Source of the DNA: Roseibaca calidilacus
GTDB taxonomy: Bacteria; Pseudomonadota; Alphaproteobacteria; Rhodobacterales; Rhodobacteraceae
Direction of reading: 5' to 3'
Assembly: GCF_001517585.1 (NCBI RefSeq)
Contig: NZ_FBYC01000004.1
Location: forward strand, 372,001 to 436,000
Length of the DNA stretch: 64,000 nucleotides
The position numbers and the translations under genes were made by a program. Under the pieces are notes generated by a model that did not search any database, was not told where the DNA came from, and saw only the letters and a list, made by a program, of their open reading frames with translations. Shown here piece by piece: positions 54,065 through 62,964 of the stretch (positions are counted from its first letter, which is position 1; every line of letters begins with the position of its first letter).

Positions 54065-55489
54065 ATGAGTGATGGGGAAACATTCGATGAGATGTGGGGC
54101 CATGATGCGACCCTTCGCAGCCCATACCAAGATTTCCACGAATGGTTCGCCGAAGAAGACCCCGCACGCTTGCGCGCCAAGCAACGCGAGGCTGAAGAGA
54201 TTTTTCGCCTGACCGGCATTACCTTCAATGTCTATGGCCGGGCAGAGGCCGAAGAACGTCTGATCCCCTTCGACATTATCCCGCGTATCATCTCTGGCAA
54301 TGAATGGCGCAAACTGTCGCGTGGAATCGAGCAGCGGGTGCGGGCGATCAACGCTTTCTTGCACGATATCTACCATAATCGAGAGATCGTGAAGGCAGGA
54401 CGTTTGCCCGAAGAAATGATTGCGGCCAACGAAGCCTATCTTCCGCAGATGATCGGGGTGCAGCCGCCCGGCGGTGTTTACACGCATATCGTGGGGATCG
54501 ACCTTGTGCGCACAGGCCCCGGCGAATTCTTTGTGCTGGAAGACAATGCGCGCACGCCCTCGGGGGTCAGCTACATGCTGGAAAACCGCGAGACGATGTT
54601 GCAGATGTTCCCGGAACTGTTTTCGCGCAACCGGGTGCGCCCGGTGCAAAACTATCCGCTGGACCTGCGCCGTTCGCTGGCGGCTTGCGCGCCATCGGGG
54701 ACATCGGGCAAACCCGTGGTTGCGGTGCTGACACCGGGCATCTACAATTCCGCTTATTACGAACATGCGTTCTTGGCCGACCAGATGGGGGTTGAGCTGG
54801 TAGAAGGCCACGATCTGCGCGTGGTCGATGGGCGCGTCGCCATGCGCACCACACGCGGTTACACGCCGGTTGATGTGCTCTATCGCCGGGTGGATGACGA
54901 ATTTCTGGACCCGCTGAACTTTAACCCCGATAGCGCGCTGGGCATTCCCGGCATCATGGATGTGTATCGCGCGGGCGGCATCACCATAGCCAACGCGCCG
55001 GGCACGGGCATATCCGATGACAAGGCGATCTACAGCTACATGCCGGATATTGTCGAATTCTACACGGGCGAGCGGCCCTTGTTGCAGAACGTGCCGACAT
55101 GGCGCTGTTCGGAACCCGGTGATCTGGCCTATGTGCTGGATAATCTGGCAGATCTGGTGGTGAAGGAAGTGCACGGTTCCGGCGGCTACGGCATGTTGAT
55201 CGGCCCAACCGCCAGCAAGAAGGAAATCGCCGCATTCCGCCGCAAGCTGAAAGCGCGGCCCGGAAATTACATTGCGCAGCCCACGCTCAGCCTATCGACC
55301 GTGCCGATTTTTGCGCGCTCTGGCCTTGCGCCGCGCCATGTCGATCTGCGGCCTTTCGTGCTGGTCAGCCCCGAAGGGGTTAAAATTACCCCCGGCGGTC
55401 TGACGCGGGTGGCGCTGAAAAAGGGCTCTTTGGTGGTCAATTCCAGCCAAGGCGGGGGCACCAAGGACACTTGGGTGCTGGAGGAGTAA
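54065..55489 (+). CDS. Circularly permuted ATP-grasp type 2 protein
   Basis: A 474-residue protein of the circularly permuted ATP-grasp type 2 family: start MSDGETFDEMW, IFRLTGITFNVYG, RPFVLVSPEGVKITPGGLTR and VNSSQGGGTKDTWVLEE at the end. Such enzymes are predicted to make peptide-like bonds using ATP; the product is unknown. It begins an operon of four genes with alpha-E, transglutaminase and Anbu protease. The ATG at 54065 is in a GTTCATG context; an in-frame upstream ATG at 54017 looks non-native. Confidence 0.92.
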   Translation: MSDGETFDEMWGHDATLRSPYQDFHEWFAEEDPARLRAKQREAEEIFRLTGITFNVYGRAEAEERLIPFDIIPRIISGNEWRKLSRGIEQRVRAINAFLHDIYHNREIVKAGRLPEEMIAANEAYLPQMIGVQPPGGVYTHIVGIDLVRTGPGEFFVLEDNARTPSGVSYMLENRETMLQMFPELFSRNRVRPVQNYPLDLRRSLAACAPSGTSGKPVVAVLTPGIYNSAYYEHAFLADQMGVELVEGHDLRVVDGRVAMRTTRGYTPVDVLYRRVDDEFLDPLNFNPDSALGIPGIMDVYRAGGITIANAPGTGISDDKAIYSYMPDIVEFYTGERPLLQNVPTWRCSEPGDLAYVLDNLADLVVKEVHGSGGYGMLIGPTASKKEIAAFRRKLKARPGNYIAQPTLSLSTVPIFARSGLAPRHVDLRPFVLVSPEGVKITPGGLTRVALKKGSLVVNSSQGGGTKDTWVLEE

Positions 55490-55493
55490 CGCA

Positions 55494-56435
55494 ATGCTAG
55501 GAAAAACCGCCGGCGGCCTGTTCTGGATGTATCGCTATCTTGAACGCGCCGAAAACACCGCCCGCCTGATCGAAGCAGGCCAGCGCATTGCCCTGACCCG
55601 TCTGGAAGCAGGTGACAGCGAATGGACATCCATTCTGCAAGCGGGGGGCGTGAAATCCGCATTTGACCGCGAATATGATGCGGTCACGCGCGATGCGGCA
55701 GTGGATTGGATGCTGCGCTCCAAGGCGAACCCGTCCTCTGTGCTGTCCTGCATCGAATCCGCGCGGCAAAACGCGCGTTTGGTGCGCACCGCCCTGACCG
55801 GCGAAGTCTGGAGCGCGACGAATGCCGCCTATATGCGCATCCGCGAGAAGCTGGCGCGCAAAGTGTCCGAGCGCGACCTGCCCGATGTGCTGCGCGATAT
55901 CCGCCAGCACACCTCGCTTGTGCGCGGCATGACGCATGGCACCATGCTGCGCAATGAAATCTATGATTTCGTGCGCCTTGGCACCTTCTTGGAACGCGCC
56001 GACAATACCGCCCGCATTCTGGACGTGAAATATTATGTGCTCTTGCCCTCTGTCAGCGCGGTGGGCACGTCTTTGGACAATGTGCAGTGGGAAACCATCT
56101 TGCGCGCAGTGTCGGCGCGCGGCGGCTTTCGCATGGAATATGGCGCGGGCGGCGGCCCGGCAGAGATTACGGAATTCCTTGTCCTGAACAAGCGGATGCC
56201 GCGCTCCTTGGCGTTTTGCGTGGATAAACTGCGCTCTAACCTGCGCTACCTGCACAAGGGGGTGGACGGGCAATTGCCCTCTATGGCTATGGTTGACCAT
56301 CTGGAACGCCAGTATCTAAGCCATGACATCGGTGCCGTGTTCGAATGCGGCCTGCATGAATTCATCGAGGAAATCCTTGGTCAACTGGGCCTGATCGCCC
56401 GGCAGATCGAGATCGACTTCCGCTTTTACCAGTGA
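55494..56435 (+). CDS. Alpha-E domain protein (DUF403)
   Basis: A 313-residue helical protein of the alpha-E family. Typical blocks: FWMYRYLERAENTARLIEAG at the start, FLERADNTARILDVKYY in the middle. It starts 4 bases after the ATP-grasp stop. Function unknown; co-occurrence with ATP-grasp and transglutaminase genes is the family's hallmark. Confidence 0.93.
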   Translation: MLGKTAGGLFWMYRYLERAENTARLIEAGQRIALTRLEAGDSEWTSILQAGGVKSAFDREYDAVTRDAAVDWMLRSKANPSSVLSCIESARQNARLVRTALTGEVWSATNAAYMRIREKLARKVSERDLPDVLRDIRQHTSLVRGMTHGTMLRNEIYDFVRLGTFLERADNTARILDVKYYVLLPSVSAVGTSLDNVQWETILRAVSARGGFRMEYGAGGGPAEITEFLVLNKRMPRSLAFCVDKLRSNLRYLHKGVDGQLPSMAMVDHLERQYLSHDIGAVFECGLHEFIEEILGQLGLIARQIEIDFRFYQ

Positions 56436-56440
56436 GTGCC

Positions 56441-57238
56441 ATGCGCCTGAAAATCGAACATCAGACAGTTTATTCTTTTGAAACCCCGGTCAGCTACGGT
56501 CTGCAACAGTTGCGAAAAACGCCGAAAGCGGCGCGATTTCAGAATGTGTTGAACTGGCAAATTGACGTGACCGGCGGGATCAAGGAAGTGAGCTACCTAG
56601 ACCACCATCACAATATCGTCGAACTGGTTAGTTTCGAGCCCGGCACGCAGACCTTGTCCGTGACCAGCCGCGGGGAGGTGGAGTTATCCGACGATTCTGG
56701 CGTTGTCGGCCCGCATCGGGGGCCTGCGCCCTTGTGGCTATACCTGCGCGAAACACCGCGCACGATGGCCCGTGCAGGTGTCCGGGCATTGACGCGCGAT
56801 ATCGGGGCGGGCGCCGACCTTGCCGGCTTGCACGAGCTGTCCGCGGGCATTCGAGAGCGGATCGCCTATGAACTCGGTGCCTCGGAATCCAGTTGGAGCG
56901 CGGAAGACGCGATCGCGGCCGAGCGCGGTGTCTGTCAGGATCATACCCATGTGTTCATCGCCTGTGCCCGCCGTCTGGGTGTGCCCGCGCGCTATGTCTC
57001 TGGCTACCTGATGTTGGATGACCAGACCGCCCAAGACGCCATGCATGCTTGGGCCGAAGCGCATGTCGATGGCTTGGGCTGGGTGGGTTTTGACATATCG
57101 AACGGGCAATCGCCCGACATGCGCTATGTGCGCGTTGCGACGGGGCTGGACTATACCGAAGCCGCGCCTGTATCTGGGCGATATGCGGGCGGATCGGCAG
57201 AATCGTTGAGCGTTTGCATAGATGTCGCGCAACAGTAG
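56441..57238 (+). CDS. Transglutaminase-like cysteine protease/amidase
   Basis: A 265-residue protein: N-terminal bacterial transglutaminase-like domain (MRLKIEHQTVYSFETPV), then a catalytic Cys165 (RGVCQDHTHVF), His202 (MHAWAEAHV) and Asp218 (GFDISNG) triad. Such proteins hydrolyse or form isopeptide bonds. A GTG at 56432 overlapping the upstream stop (GTGA) is an alternative start. Confidence 0.92.
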   Translation: MRLKIEHQTVYSFETPVSYGLQQLRKTPKAARFQNVLNWQIDVTGGIKEVSYLDHHHNIVELVSFEPGTQTLSVTSRGEVELSDDSGVVGPHRGPAPLWLYLRETPRTMARAGVRALTRDIGAGADLAGLHELSAGIRERIAYELGASESSWSAEDAIAAERGVCQDHTHVFIACARRLGVPARYVSGYLMLDDQTAQDAMHAWAEAHVDGLGWVGFDISNGQSPDMRYVRVATGLDYTEAAPVSGRYAGGSAESLSVCIDVAQQ

Positions 57239-57266
57239 CGCCCATAGGTAACAAGGAATAACGGGC

Positions 57267-58004
57267 ATGACCTATTGTGTGGGTATGGTGCTTGAGCGCG
57301 GGTTGGTCTTTATGTCCGACACCCGCACCAATGCCGGGTTGGACAATATCTCGACCTTTCGCAAGATGACGATCTGGGAAAACCCCGGCGAATGCGTCAT
57401 CACGGTTATGTCGGCAGGCAATCTGGCCACCACACAAGCCGTGGTCAGCCTGCTGCAAGAGCGCGCCAAATCACCCGACGAGCGCACGCCTGCGCTTTTG
57501 AGCGTGCCGTCCATGTTCCAAGCGGTGCGCATGGTGGCCGAAACCCTGCGCGAGGTGATCGGCCAGCACAGTTCCGGCGGCCTGCAATCTGAATCTGCGT
57601 TCAAGGCTACGCTTCTGGTCGGCGGTCAGGTCAAGGGCAGCCCGCCGCGCCTGTTCCTTGTCTATCCGGAAGGTAACTTTATCGAAGCCAGCACCGACAC
57701 ACCCTTCTTCCAGATTGGTGAGACCAAATATGGCCGTCCCATCCTTGTGCGGGCGTTTGACGCTGGTATGAGCTTTGAGGAGGCGATGAAACTGCTTCTG
57801 GTCAGCTTCGATTCCACCGTGAAGGCCAATCTAAGTGTGGGCGCGCCGTTTGATTATCATTTCTATCCCGCCGACAGCCTGACCACCGGGCGCACCGGGC
57901 GGATTGCGCTGGATGACCCATATCTGCAATCCGTGTCACAAGATTGGGGCGACAAGCTGAAAGCCGCGCTCGACAGTTTGCCGGATTTTAGTTTCACGTC
58001 CTAA
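57267..58004 (+). CDS. Anbu-type proteasome-like protease
   Basis: A 245-residue protein of the bacterial proteasome-like Anbu (BPH) family. After Met removal Thr2 (MTYCVG) is the nucleophile; MSDTRTNAGLDNIS and TVMSAGNLATTQAV are family blocks. Anbu forms self-compartmentalised assemblies. It closes the operon, 28 bases after the transglutaminase gene. Substrates are unknown; the operon may handle an amide-linked tag or peptide (inference). Confidence 0.92.
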   Translation: MTYCVGMVLERGLVFMSDTRTNAGLDNISTFRKMTIWENPGECVITVMSAGNLATTQAVVSLLQERAKSPDERTPALLSVPSMFQAVRMVAETLREVIGQHSSGGLQSESAFKATLLVGGQVKGSPPRLFLVYPEGNFIEASTDTPFFQIGETKYGRPILVRAFDAGMSFEEAMKLLLVSFDSTVKANLSVGAPFDYHFYPADSLTTGRTGRIALDDPYLQSVSQDWGDKLKAALDSLPDFSFTS

Positions 58005-58052
58005 AACGCGCATATCGTGCTAGGCTAGGCCTCTATTTCCGGGGGGTTGTCC

Positions 58053-58469
58053 ATGCACCCTACACCCTATCTGTTTTTCCAAGGTGATTGTTTTGAAGCG
58101 ATGACGCTTTATGCAGACGGGCTCGGCGGCAAGGTGGTTGCCGTTATGCGCAATTCCGATGCCCCGCCAGAGGATCAAATGCCCGGCGGCGACGAGATGA
58201 TCATGCATATGGCGGTGCAGACTGATGGGGGTATGATCTACGCCTCTGACAACCCGGCGGAGTATTACGAGCGCCCGCAAGGAATGCGGCTGCATATAGA
58301 GGTGACATCGCTGGCCGAGTTCGACCGGTTGCACGATCTTTTGGCGAAAGATGCGCGCGACATTGCCATGGCGCCATCCGAAACCATGTGGTCCGAGCGA
58401 TTTGCCATGTTCACCGACCGGTTCGGCACGCCTTGGATGCTGGATTTAACCGGCGCGAAGGCGGTGTAA
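58053..58469 (+). CDS. VOC-family (PhnB-like) protein
   Basis: A 138-residue protein of the glyoxalase/bleomycin resistance fold. PYLFFQGDCFEAMTLYADGLGGKV at the start and WSERFAMFTDRFGTPWMLDL at the end are PhnB-like features. No substrate is known. It is separated from the Anbu gene by 48 bases and convergent with the acyl-CoA dehydrogenase gene. Confidence 0.87.
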   Translation: MHPTPYLFFQGDCFEAMTLYADGLGGKVVAVMRNSDAPPEDQMPGGDEMIMHMAVQTDGGMIYASDNPAEYYERPQGMRLHIEVTSLAEFDRLHDLLAKDARDIAMAPSETMWSERFAMFTDRFGTPWMLDLTGAKAV

Positions 58470-58493
58470 AAATCCCCGCAACGTCTTGCGGGG
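58467..58493 (-). terminator. Terminator for the acyl-CoA dehydrogenase gene
   Basis: An 8-bp perfect stem CCCCGCAA / TTGCGGGG (58474-58481, 58486-58493) with a 4-base loop. In the minus direction it is followed by ATTTTTA, so it works for the gene ending at 58519. It may also stop the VOC transcript from the other side. Confidence 0.8.
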
Positions 58494-58518
58494 AATGGTG
58501 TTTTCGGTTTCGTGAAGG

Positions 58519-60195
58519 TCAGCCCAGCAGGCGGCGGGCGATGACCTGCGCCTGAATTTCGGCGGCACCTTCAAAGATATTCAGAATGCGCGCGTCGCAC
58601 AGGATGCGGCTGATCTGGTATTCCAGCGCGAAGCCGTTGCCGCCATGGATCTGCAAACCGTTATCGGCGGCAGCCCATGCCACCCGCGCGCCCAGCAGCT
58701 TGGCCATGCCCGCTTCCAGATCGCAGCGGCGCTCGGCGTCTTTTTCGGCGGCGCTGAAATAGGTCAACTGGCGCGCGACCATGATTTCCACCGCCATCAT
58801 CGCCAGTTTGCTGGCCACGCGGGGGAATTCGATCAATGATTTGCCGAATTGCTTGCGGTCTTCGGCATATTGCATCGACACTTCCAGCGCGTTTTGCGCC
58901 ACGCCAATGGCGCGGGCAGCGGTCTGGATGCGGGCGGACTCGAAGGTCTGCATAAGCTGCTTGAAGCCTTGGCCTTCGACGCCGCCCAGCAGGTTCTCGC
59001 CCTTCACCTTGAAGCCGTCGAAGCCCAGTTCGTATTCCTTCATGCCGCGGTAGCCCAGCACCTCGATCTCGCCACCGGTCATGCCGGGGGTGGGGAAGGG
59101 GTGCTCATCGGTGCCCGGCTCTTTTTCGGCCAAGAACATCGACAACCCGCGATAATCCTGCGTGTCGGGGATGGTGCGCGCCAGCACGGTCATGACATGG
59201 GTGCGCGCGGCATGGGTGATCCATGTCTTGTTGCCGGTGATTTCCCAATCATCGCCCACCTTGACCGCGCGGGTGCGCAATGCGCCAAGGTCGGACCCGG
59301 TATTGGGTTCGGTGAACACGGCGGTGGGCAAAATCTCGCCCGAGGACAGTTTGGGCAGCCAATGCTCTTTTTGGTCCTGCGTGCCGCCGCAGATGACCAA
59401 TTCGGCGGCAATCTCGGTCCGGGTGCCAAGGCTGCCCACGCCGATATAGCCGCGCGACAGTTCTTCCGACACAACCACCATGGCGGATTTCGGCATACCA
59501 AGGCCGCCGAATTCTTCCGGAATGGTCAGGCCGAACACGCCCATTTCGGCCAGTTGTTCGATGACCTCCATCGGGATCAATTCGTCCTTAAGGTGCCATT
59601 CATGCGCGTGGGGCACGATCTGTTCGTCCGCGTAGCGGCGGAACTGGTCACGGATCATTTCCAGTTCTTCATCCAGACCGGTTGCGCCAAAGGTCGCGCG
59701 GCCATGGTTCTCGCGCATCAGCGCGACCAGACGCAGGCGCGCGGCATCTGTGTTGCCGCTTTCGCGCAGGCTGCGCACCGCGTCGGTCTGGAATTCCGAC
59801 AGGTCGGTCCAGTCCAAGCCCATATCGGCCATGCGCACGATTTCGCCTTGGTTCATCGGGATGCCACCGGCGATCTGTTGCAGATATTCGCCAAAAGCGA
59901 TCTGGTGGATCAGGGCTTCCATCTCTCCGAAGCGGCCTTCGGTGTGCAGCGCATCGGCCCAAGCCTGCATCTGGCGCAGACTTTCGACATAGGTCGCAAG
60001 CCAAGCCAGCCCATGTGCCGCGTGTTGATCCGCTTCCAGCAGGGTTGCATCGACCTTGCCCGCCGGGGCCACGCGGCTGCGCAGCGCCTCGGTCGCTTTG
60101 CCCAGCACAGCCTCTGCCGGGGCAATCGCGGCGCGTGTCAGCGCCAGCAGGTCGGGCAGCAGGGTCGTGGGCACTGTCTGGCCATCATGGGGCAT
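58519..60195 (-). CDS. mcd: Acyl-CoA dehydrogenase, probably methylsuccinyl-CoA dehydrogenase
   Basis: A 558-residue flavoprotein. An N-terminal extension of ~150 residues with GGIPMNQGEIVRM precedes the acyl-CoA dehydrogenase core (FTEPNTGSDLGALR, GGNGFALEY, catalytic Glu in IFEGAAEI). This arrangement and length fit methylsuccinyl-CoA dehydrogenase of the ethylmalonyl-CoA pathway, which is common in Rhodobacterales. ATG at 60195 has GGAG 8 bases before it. No other pathway gene is in the window, so the call rests on family features. Confidence 0.78.
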   Translation of the reverse strand: MPHDGQTVPTTLLPDLLALTRAAIAPAEAVLGKATEALRSRVAPAGKVDATLLEADQHAAHGLAWLATYVESLRQMQAWADALHTEGRFGEMEALIHQIAFGEYLQQIAGGIPMNQGEIVRMADMGLDWTDLSEFQTDAVRSLRESGNTDAARLRLVALMRENHGRATFGATGLDEELEMIRDQFRRYADEQIVPHAHEWHLKDELIPMEVIEQLAEMGVFGLTIPEEFGGLGMPKSAMVVVSEELSRGYIGVGSLGTRTEIAAELVICGGTQDQKEHWLPKLSSGEILPTAVFTEPNTGSDLGALRTRAVKVGDDWEITGNKTWITHAARTHVMTVLARTIPDTQDYRGLSMFLAEKEPGTDEHPFPTPGMTGGEIEVLGYRGMKEYELGFDGFKVKGENLLGGVEGQGFKQLMQTFESARIQTAARAIGVAQNALEVSMQYAEDRKQFGKSLIEFPRVASKLAMMAVEIMVARQLTYFSAAEKDAERRCDLEAGMAKLLGARVAWAAADNGLQIHGGNGFALEYQISRILCDARILNIFEGAAEIQAQVIARRLLG

Positions 60196-60383
60196 GGTCA
60201 CTCTCCACATTTGGTTGGGATCAATCTTTGCAGTTGCAGCATGACATAGAGCCTTCGCTACGCCAGAGCAAGAAAAATTCAATCGATGCGGCAAAACTTG
60301 CCAAAAATGTCGCACCGCTTTTCGGGCGTGCAGCGCCGATGCTTCACCTGTATAGCATATCAAAAAATGGGGAAGCCTGCCAA

Positions 60384-61157
60384 ATGTTTGCACTTCTGCC
60401 AGATGTCTTGACGGTCGCCATGCTTGCGGGTGCGGTTGCAATCACGCTTTTTGCCGGGGTGGTCAAAGGTGCGCTGGGCTTTGCCATGCCGATGATCATG
60501 ATCTCTGGCTTGGGCAGCCTGATGCCTGTGGAACTGGCTTTGGCCGGGCTGATCCTGCCCACGCTTATTACCAACCTTAGCCAAGCCTTGCGCCAAGGCT
60601 GGCGCGCGGCTTTGGGCTCTGTGCAAGTGTTCTGGCGGATGTTGCTGGTGATGGTGCTGCTCCTGCTGGTCAGCGCGCAGCTTGTTCCTTTCGTGTCAGA
60701 GCCGATCTTGCTGGCAATCCTTGGTGTTCCGATCAGCCTGTTTGCGCTGTCGCAACTTGCTGGCAAGACAATCGTGGTGCCGGTCGCGCATCGGCGCCGT
60801 GGGCAGTGGATTAGCGGGGCCATTGGCGGGGCCTATGGCGGATTGTCCGGGGTCTGGGGGCCGCCCATCATGGCCTATCTGATCGCGCTCGATACGTCCA
60901 AGCACGACATGGTTCGCATTCTTGGCGTGGTGTTCCTCGTGGGGGCGGTGGCCATGGTGGCAGGACATGCGGCATCGGGCGTGTTGACGGCGCAGAGTCT
61001 GGCTTTCTCGGCGTTGTTGGTGGTGCCTGCGATGTTGGGCTTGGCCATCGGATACCGCATTCAGGACCGTCTGGATGCCGCGCGCTTCCGGCGCTGGACA
61101 TTGGTCATGATGGTGTTTCTGGGGCTGAACCTGCTGCGCCGCGCCCTTGGGTTTTAG
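60384..61157 (+). CDS. TauE/SafE-family sulfite/organic acid permease
   Basis: A 257-residue membrane protein with about eight hydrophobic segments. The repeats FAGVVKGALGFAMPMI and GAIGGAYGGLSGVWGPPIMAYL are the TauE/SafE signature. Likely exports sulfoacetate, sulfite or similar anions; the substrate is not shown. It diverges from mcd with a 188-base region between, and a terminator follows. Confidence 0.9.
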   Translation: MFALLPDVLTVAMLAGAVAITLFAGVVKGALGFAMPMIMISGLGSLMPVELALAGLILPTLITNLSQALRQGWRAALGSVQVFWRMLLVMVLLLLVSAQLVPFVSEPILLAILGVPISLFALSQLAGKTIVVPVAHRRRGQWISGAIGGAYGGLSGVWGPPIMAYLIALDTSKHDMVRILGVVFLVGAVAMVAGHAASGVLTAQSLAFSALLVVPAMLGLAIGYRIQDRLDAARFRRWTLVMMVFLGLNLLRRALGF

Positions 61158-61178
61158 CCGGGGCTGCGTAAACGGGCC

Positions 61179-61206
61179 AAAAAAGCCCGCCGAAAGGCGG
61201 GCTTTT
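61179..61206. terminator. Bidirectional terminator
   Basis: GCCCGCC-GAAA-GGCGGGC (61185-61202) is flanked by six A residues on one side and TTTT on the other, so it can stop both the TauE/SafE transcript and the convergent NYN transcript. It is 8 bases before the NYN stop and 22 after the permease stop. Confidence 0.88.
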
Positions 61207-61213
61207 GGGTGCT

Positions 61214-61786
61214 TTATTCGACCTCGGCGCGTTCGGATTGCGCATCATAGCGCGGCTCGCGCGGGGGGCGGCCGATAACATCGCGCAATTCGTCAAGCTC
61301 GATGAAATTGTCGGCCTGACGGCGCAGTTCATCCGCGATCATCGGCGGCTGGCTGCGAATGGTGGACACGACAGAAACACGCACGCCCTGACGTTGCAGC
61401 GATTCCACCAGCGGGCGAAAATCGCCATCGCCGGAAAACAGCACTGCATGGTCCAGACGCGGCGCAAGTTCCATTGCGTCAACCGCCAGTTCGATATCCA
61501 TGTTGCCCTTCACCTTCCGGCGGCCCATGGAATCAGTGTATTCCTTGGCAGCTTTCGTCACCATGCTGTAACCGTTGTAATGCAGCCAATCCACCAGCGG
61601 GCGGATGGGGGAATACTCGTCGTTTTCCAGAAGCGCGGTGTAGTAGAAGGCGCGCAGCAATTTGCCACGGCGCATGAATTCCTGCCGAAGCAGCTTGTAA
61701 TCGATGTCGAACCCCAGCGCCTTGCCGGCAGCGTATAGGTTGGAACCATCAATAAAGAGCGCAAGACGCTCGTCCTTGTAAAACAT
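61214..61786 (-). CDS. NYN-domain (LabA-like) ribonuclease-fold protein
   Basis: A 190-residue protein with NYN/PIN-like fold: ALFIDGSNLYAAGK at the start, VKGNMDIELAVDAM and VLFSGDGDFRPLVESL contain the acidic residues of the metal site. LabA-like proteins are predicted RNases. The 104 bases between it and folK hold the divergent promoters. Confidence 0.9.
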   Translation of the reverse strand: MFYKDERLALFIDGSNLYAAGKALGFDIDYKLLRQEFMRRGKLLRAFYYTALLENDEYSPIRPLVDWLHYNGYSMVTKAAKEYTDSMGRRKVKGNMDIELAVDAMELAPRLDHAVLFSGDGDFRPLVESLQRQGVRVSVVSTIRSQPPMIADELRRQADNFIELDELRDVIGRPPREPRYDAQSERAEVE

Positions 61787-61890
61787 GTCTACTTCCTTAA
61801 GGGTGGCGTGCCGATATCCGCTTATTGAGTGCGGTCTTATACAACCGGATGTTATGTATCCCAGTTCGGCACATTCATAAGGAGATTATC

Positions 61891-62472
61891 GTGACGAACG
61901 TGACAGAATGCAATTCGGTCTTGGTAGCAATTGGGGCCAACTTGCCGGGGCAAATGGATAGCCCAAAAGGACAGGTGGTTTCGGCTATTTCCGAATTGGT
62001 TACTGAAACCTTAGCAGTACTATCACAGAGTCGGCTCTATGGCACGCCCTGTTTTCCTCCCGGCGCAGGGCCGGATTTCGTGAATGCGGCGGTGCGGTGC
62101 CGCACATCGCTTTCTCCGTCAGAGGTGTTGGACAGGTTGCACCAAATAGAGGTCCGCATGGGCCGGGTGCGGCAGGTCCGCTGGGGGGCGCGGGTGATTG
62201 ATATCGACCTTCTGGCCTATGGCGATCAAGTCTTGCCCGACCGTGCCGGATACGCCCATTGGGCCGCATTGGCGCCCGAAGCGCAGGCCGTGCGCGCGCC
62301 GCAGGACTTGATCCTGCCGCATCCGCGCCTGCATGAACGCGGTTTCGTGCTGGTCCCGTTGATGGATGTCGCGCCCGATTGGGTGCATCCGGTCACAGGC
62401 CAGACGGTGCGCCAGATGCATGCTGCGCTGGACCCTGCCGAGCTTGCGCAAATCCAACCGCTGACAGAATGA
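61891..62472 (+). CDS. folK: 2-amino-4-hydroxy-6-hydroxymethyldihydropteridine pyrophosphokinase
   Basis: A 193-residue HPPK. The family blocks SRLYGTPCFPPGAGPDFVNA, RWGARVIDIDLLAYGD and LPHPRLHERGFVLVPL are visible. It makes the pyrophosphorylated pterin for folate synthesis. GTG at 61891 follows a strong AAGGAG, which decides the start against an upstream in-frame start. Confidence 0.95.
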   Translation: MTNVTECNSVLVAIGANLPGQMDSPKGQVVSAISELVTETLAVLSQSRLYGTPCFPPGAGPDFVNAAVRCRTSLSPSEVLDRLHQIEVRMGRVRQVRWGARVIDIDLLAYGDQVLPDRAGYAHWAALAPEAQAVRAPQDLILPHPRLHERGFVLVPLMDVAPDWVHPVTGQTVRQMHAALDPAELAQIQPLTE

Positions 62473-62544
62473 TTCGGCCCTTGTATTATGTCTGCTTGGG
62501 CGGTAGAAGGCCGCTTCCTGCCCAGCTTGATATGGAGTGCACCG

Positions 62545-62907
62545 ATGGCACGCGTAACCGTCGAAGATTGCGTTGACAAGGTCCCGAACCGGTTTGAACT
62601 GGTGGCTCTTGCTGCGCACCGCGCACGCGAAATTGCCGCTGGCGCCGCGTTGACTGTCGATCGCGACAACGACAAGAACCCGGTCGTTGCCCTGCGCGAG
62701 ATCGAGGAAGAAACCCAAGGCGCCGATGAATTGCGTGAGCGGTTGATCGAAAGCTTGCAGACCCAGATCGAGGTCGATCTGCCCGAAGATGACGACATGT
62801 CGCTGTTGATGGGGGCGTCCTCTGATGACAAGCCGACCGACGGCGACATGAGCGAAGAGCAAATGCTGCGCGCCTTGATGGAAGTGCACAGCCAGCAAAA
62901 CGGGTAA
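62545..62907 (+). CDS. rpoZ: RNA polymerase omega subunit
   Basis: A 120-residue protein starting [20 protein letters not shown], the RpoZ signature, followed by [12 protein letters not shown] and an acidic C-terminal extension. It is directly upstream of the relA/spoT gene, as in most proteobacteria. The omega subunit also forms part of a ppGpp-binding site on RNA polymerase. Confidence 0.96.
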   Translation: MARVTVEDCVDKVPNRFELVALAAHRAREIAAGAALTVDRDNDKNPVVALREIEEETQGADELRERLIESLQTQIEVDLPEDDDMSLLMGASSDDKPTDGDMSEEQMLRALMEVHSQQNG

Positions 62908-62964
62908 GGCGCGCGCCTTGGCCGTTTCGCCCCATCCTATCGGGCCTTGCCACAAGAGGTGCCG

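Noticed and set aside
59682-60383. Plus-strand frame extension of the TauE/SafE gene
   Set aside because: It runs antisense to mcd and has no membrane segments; the normal family start is at 60384.
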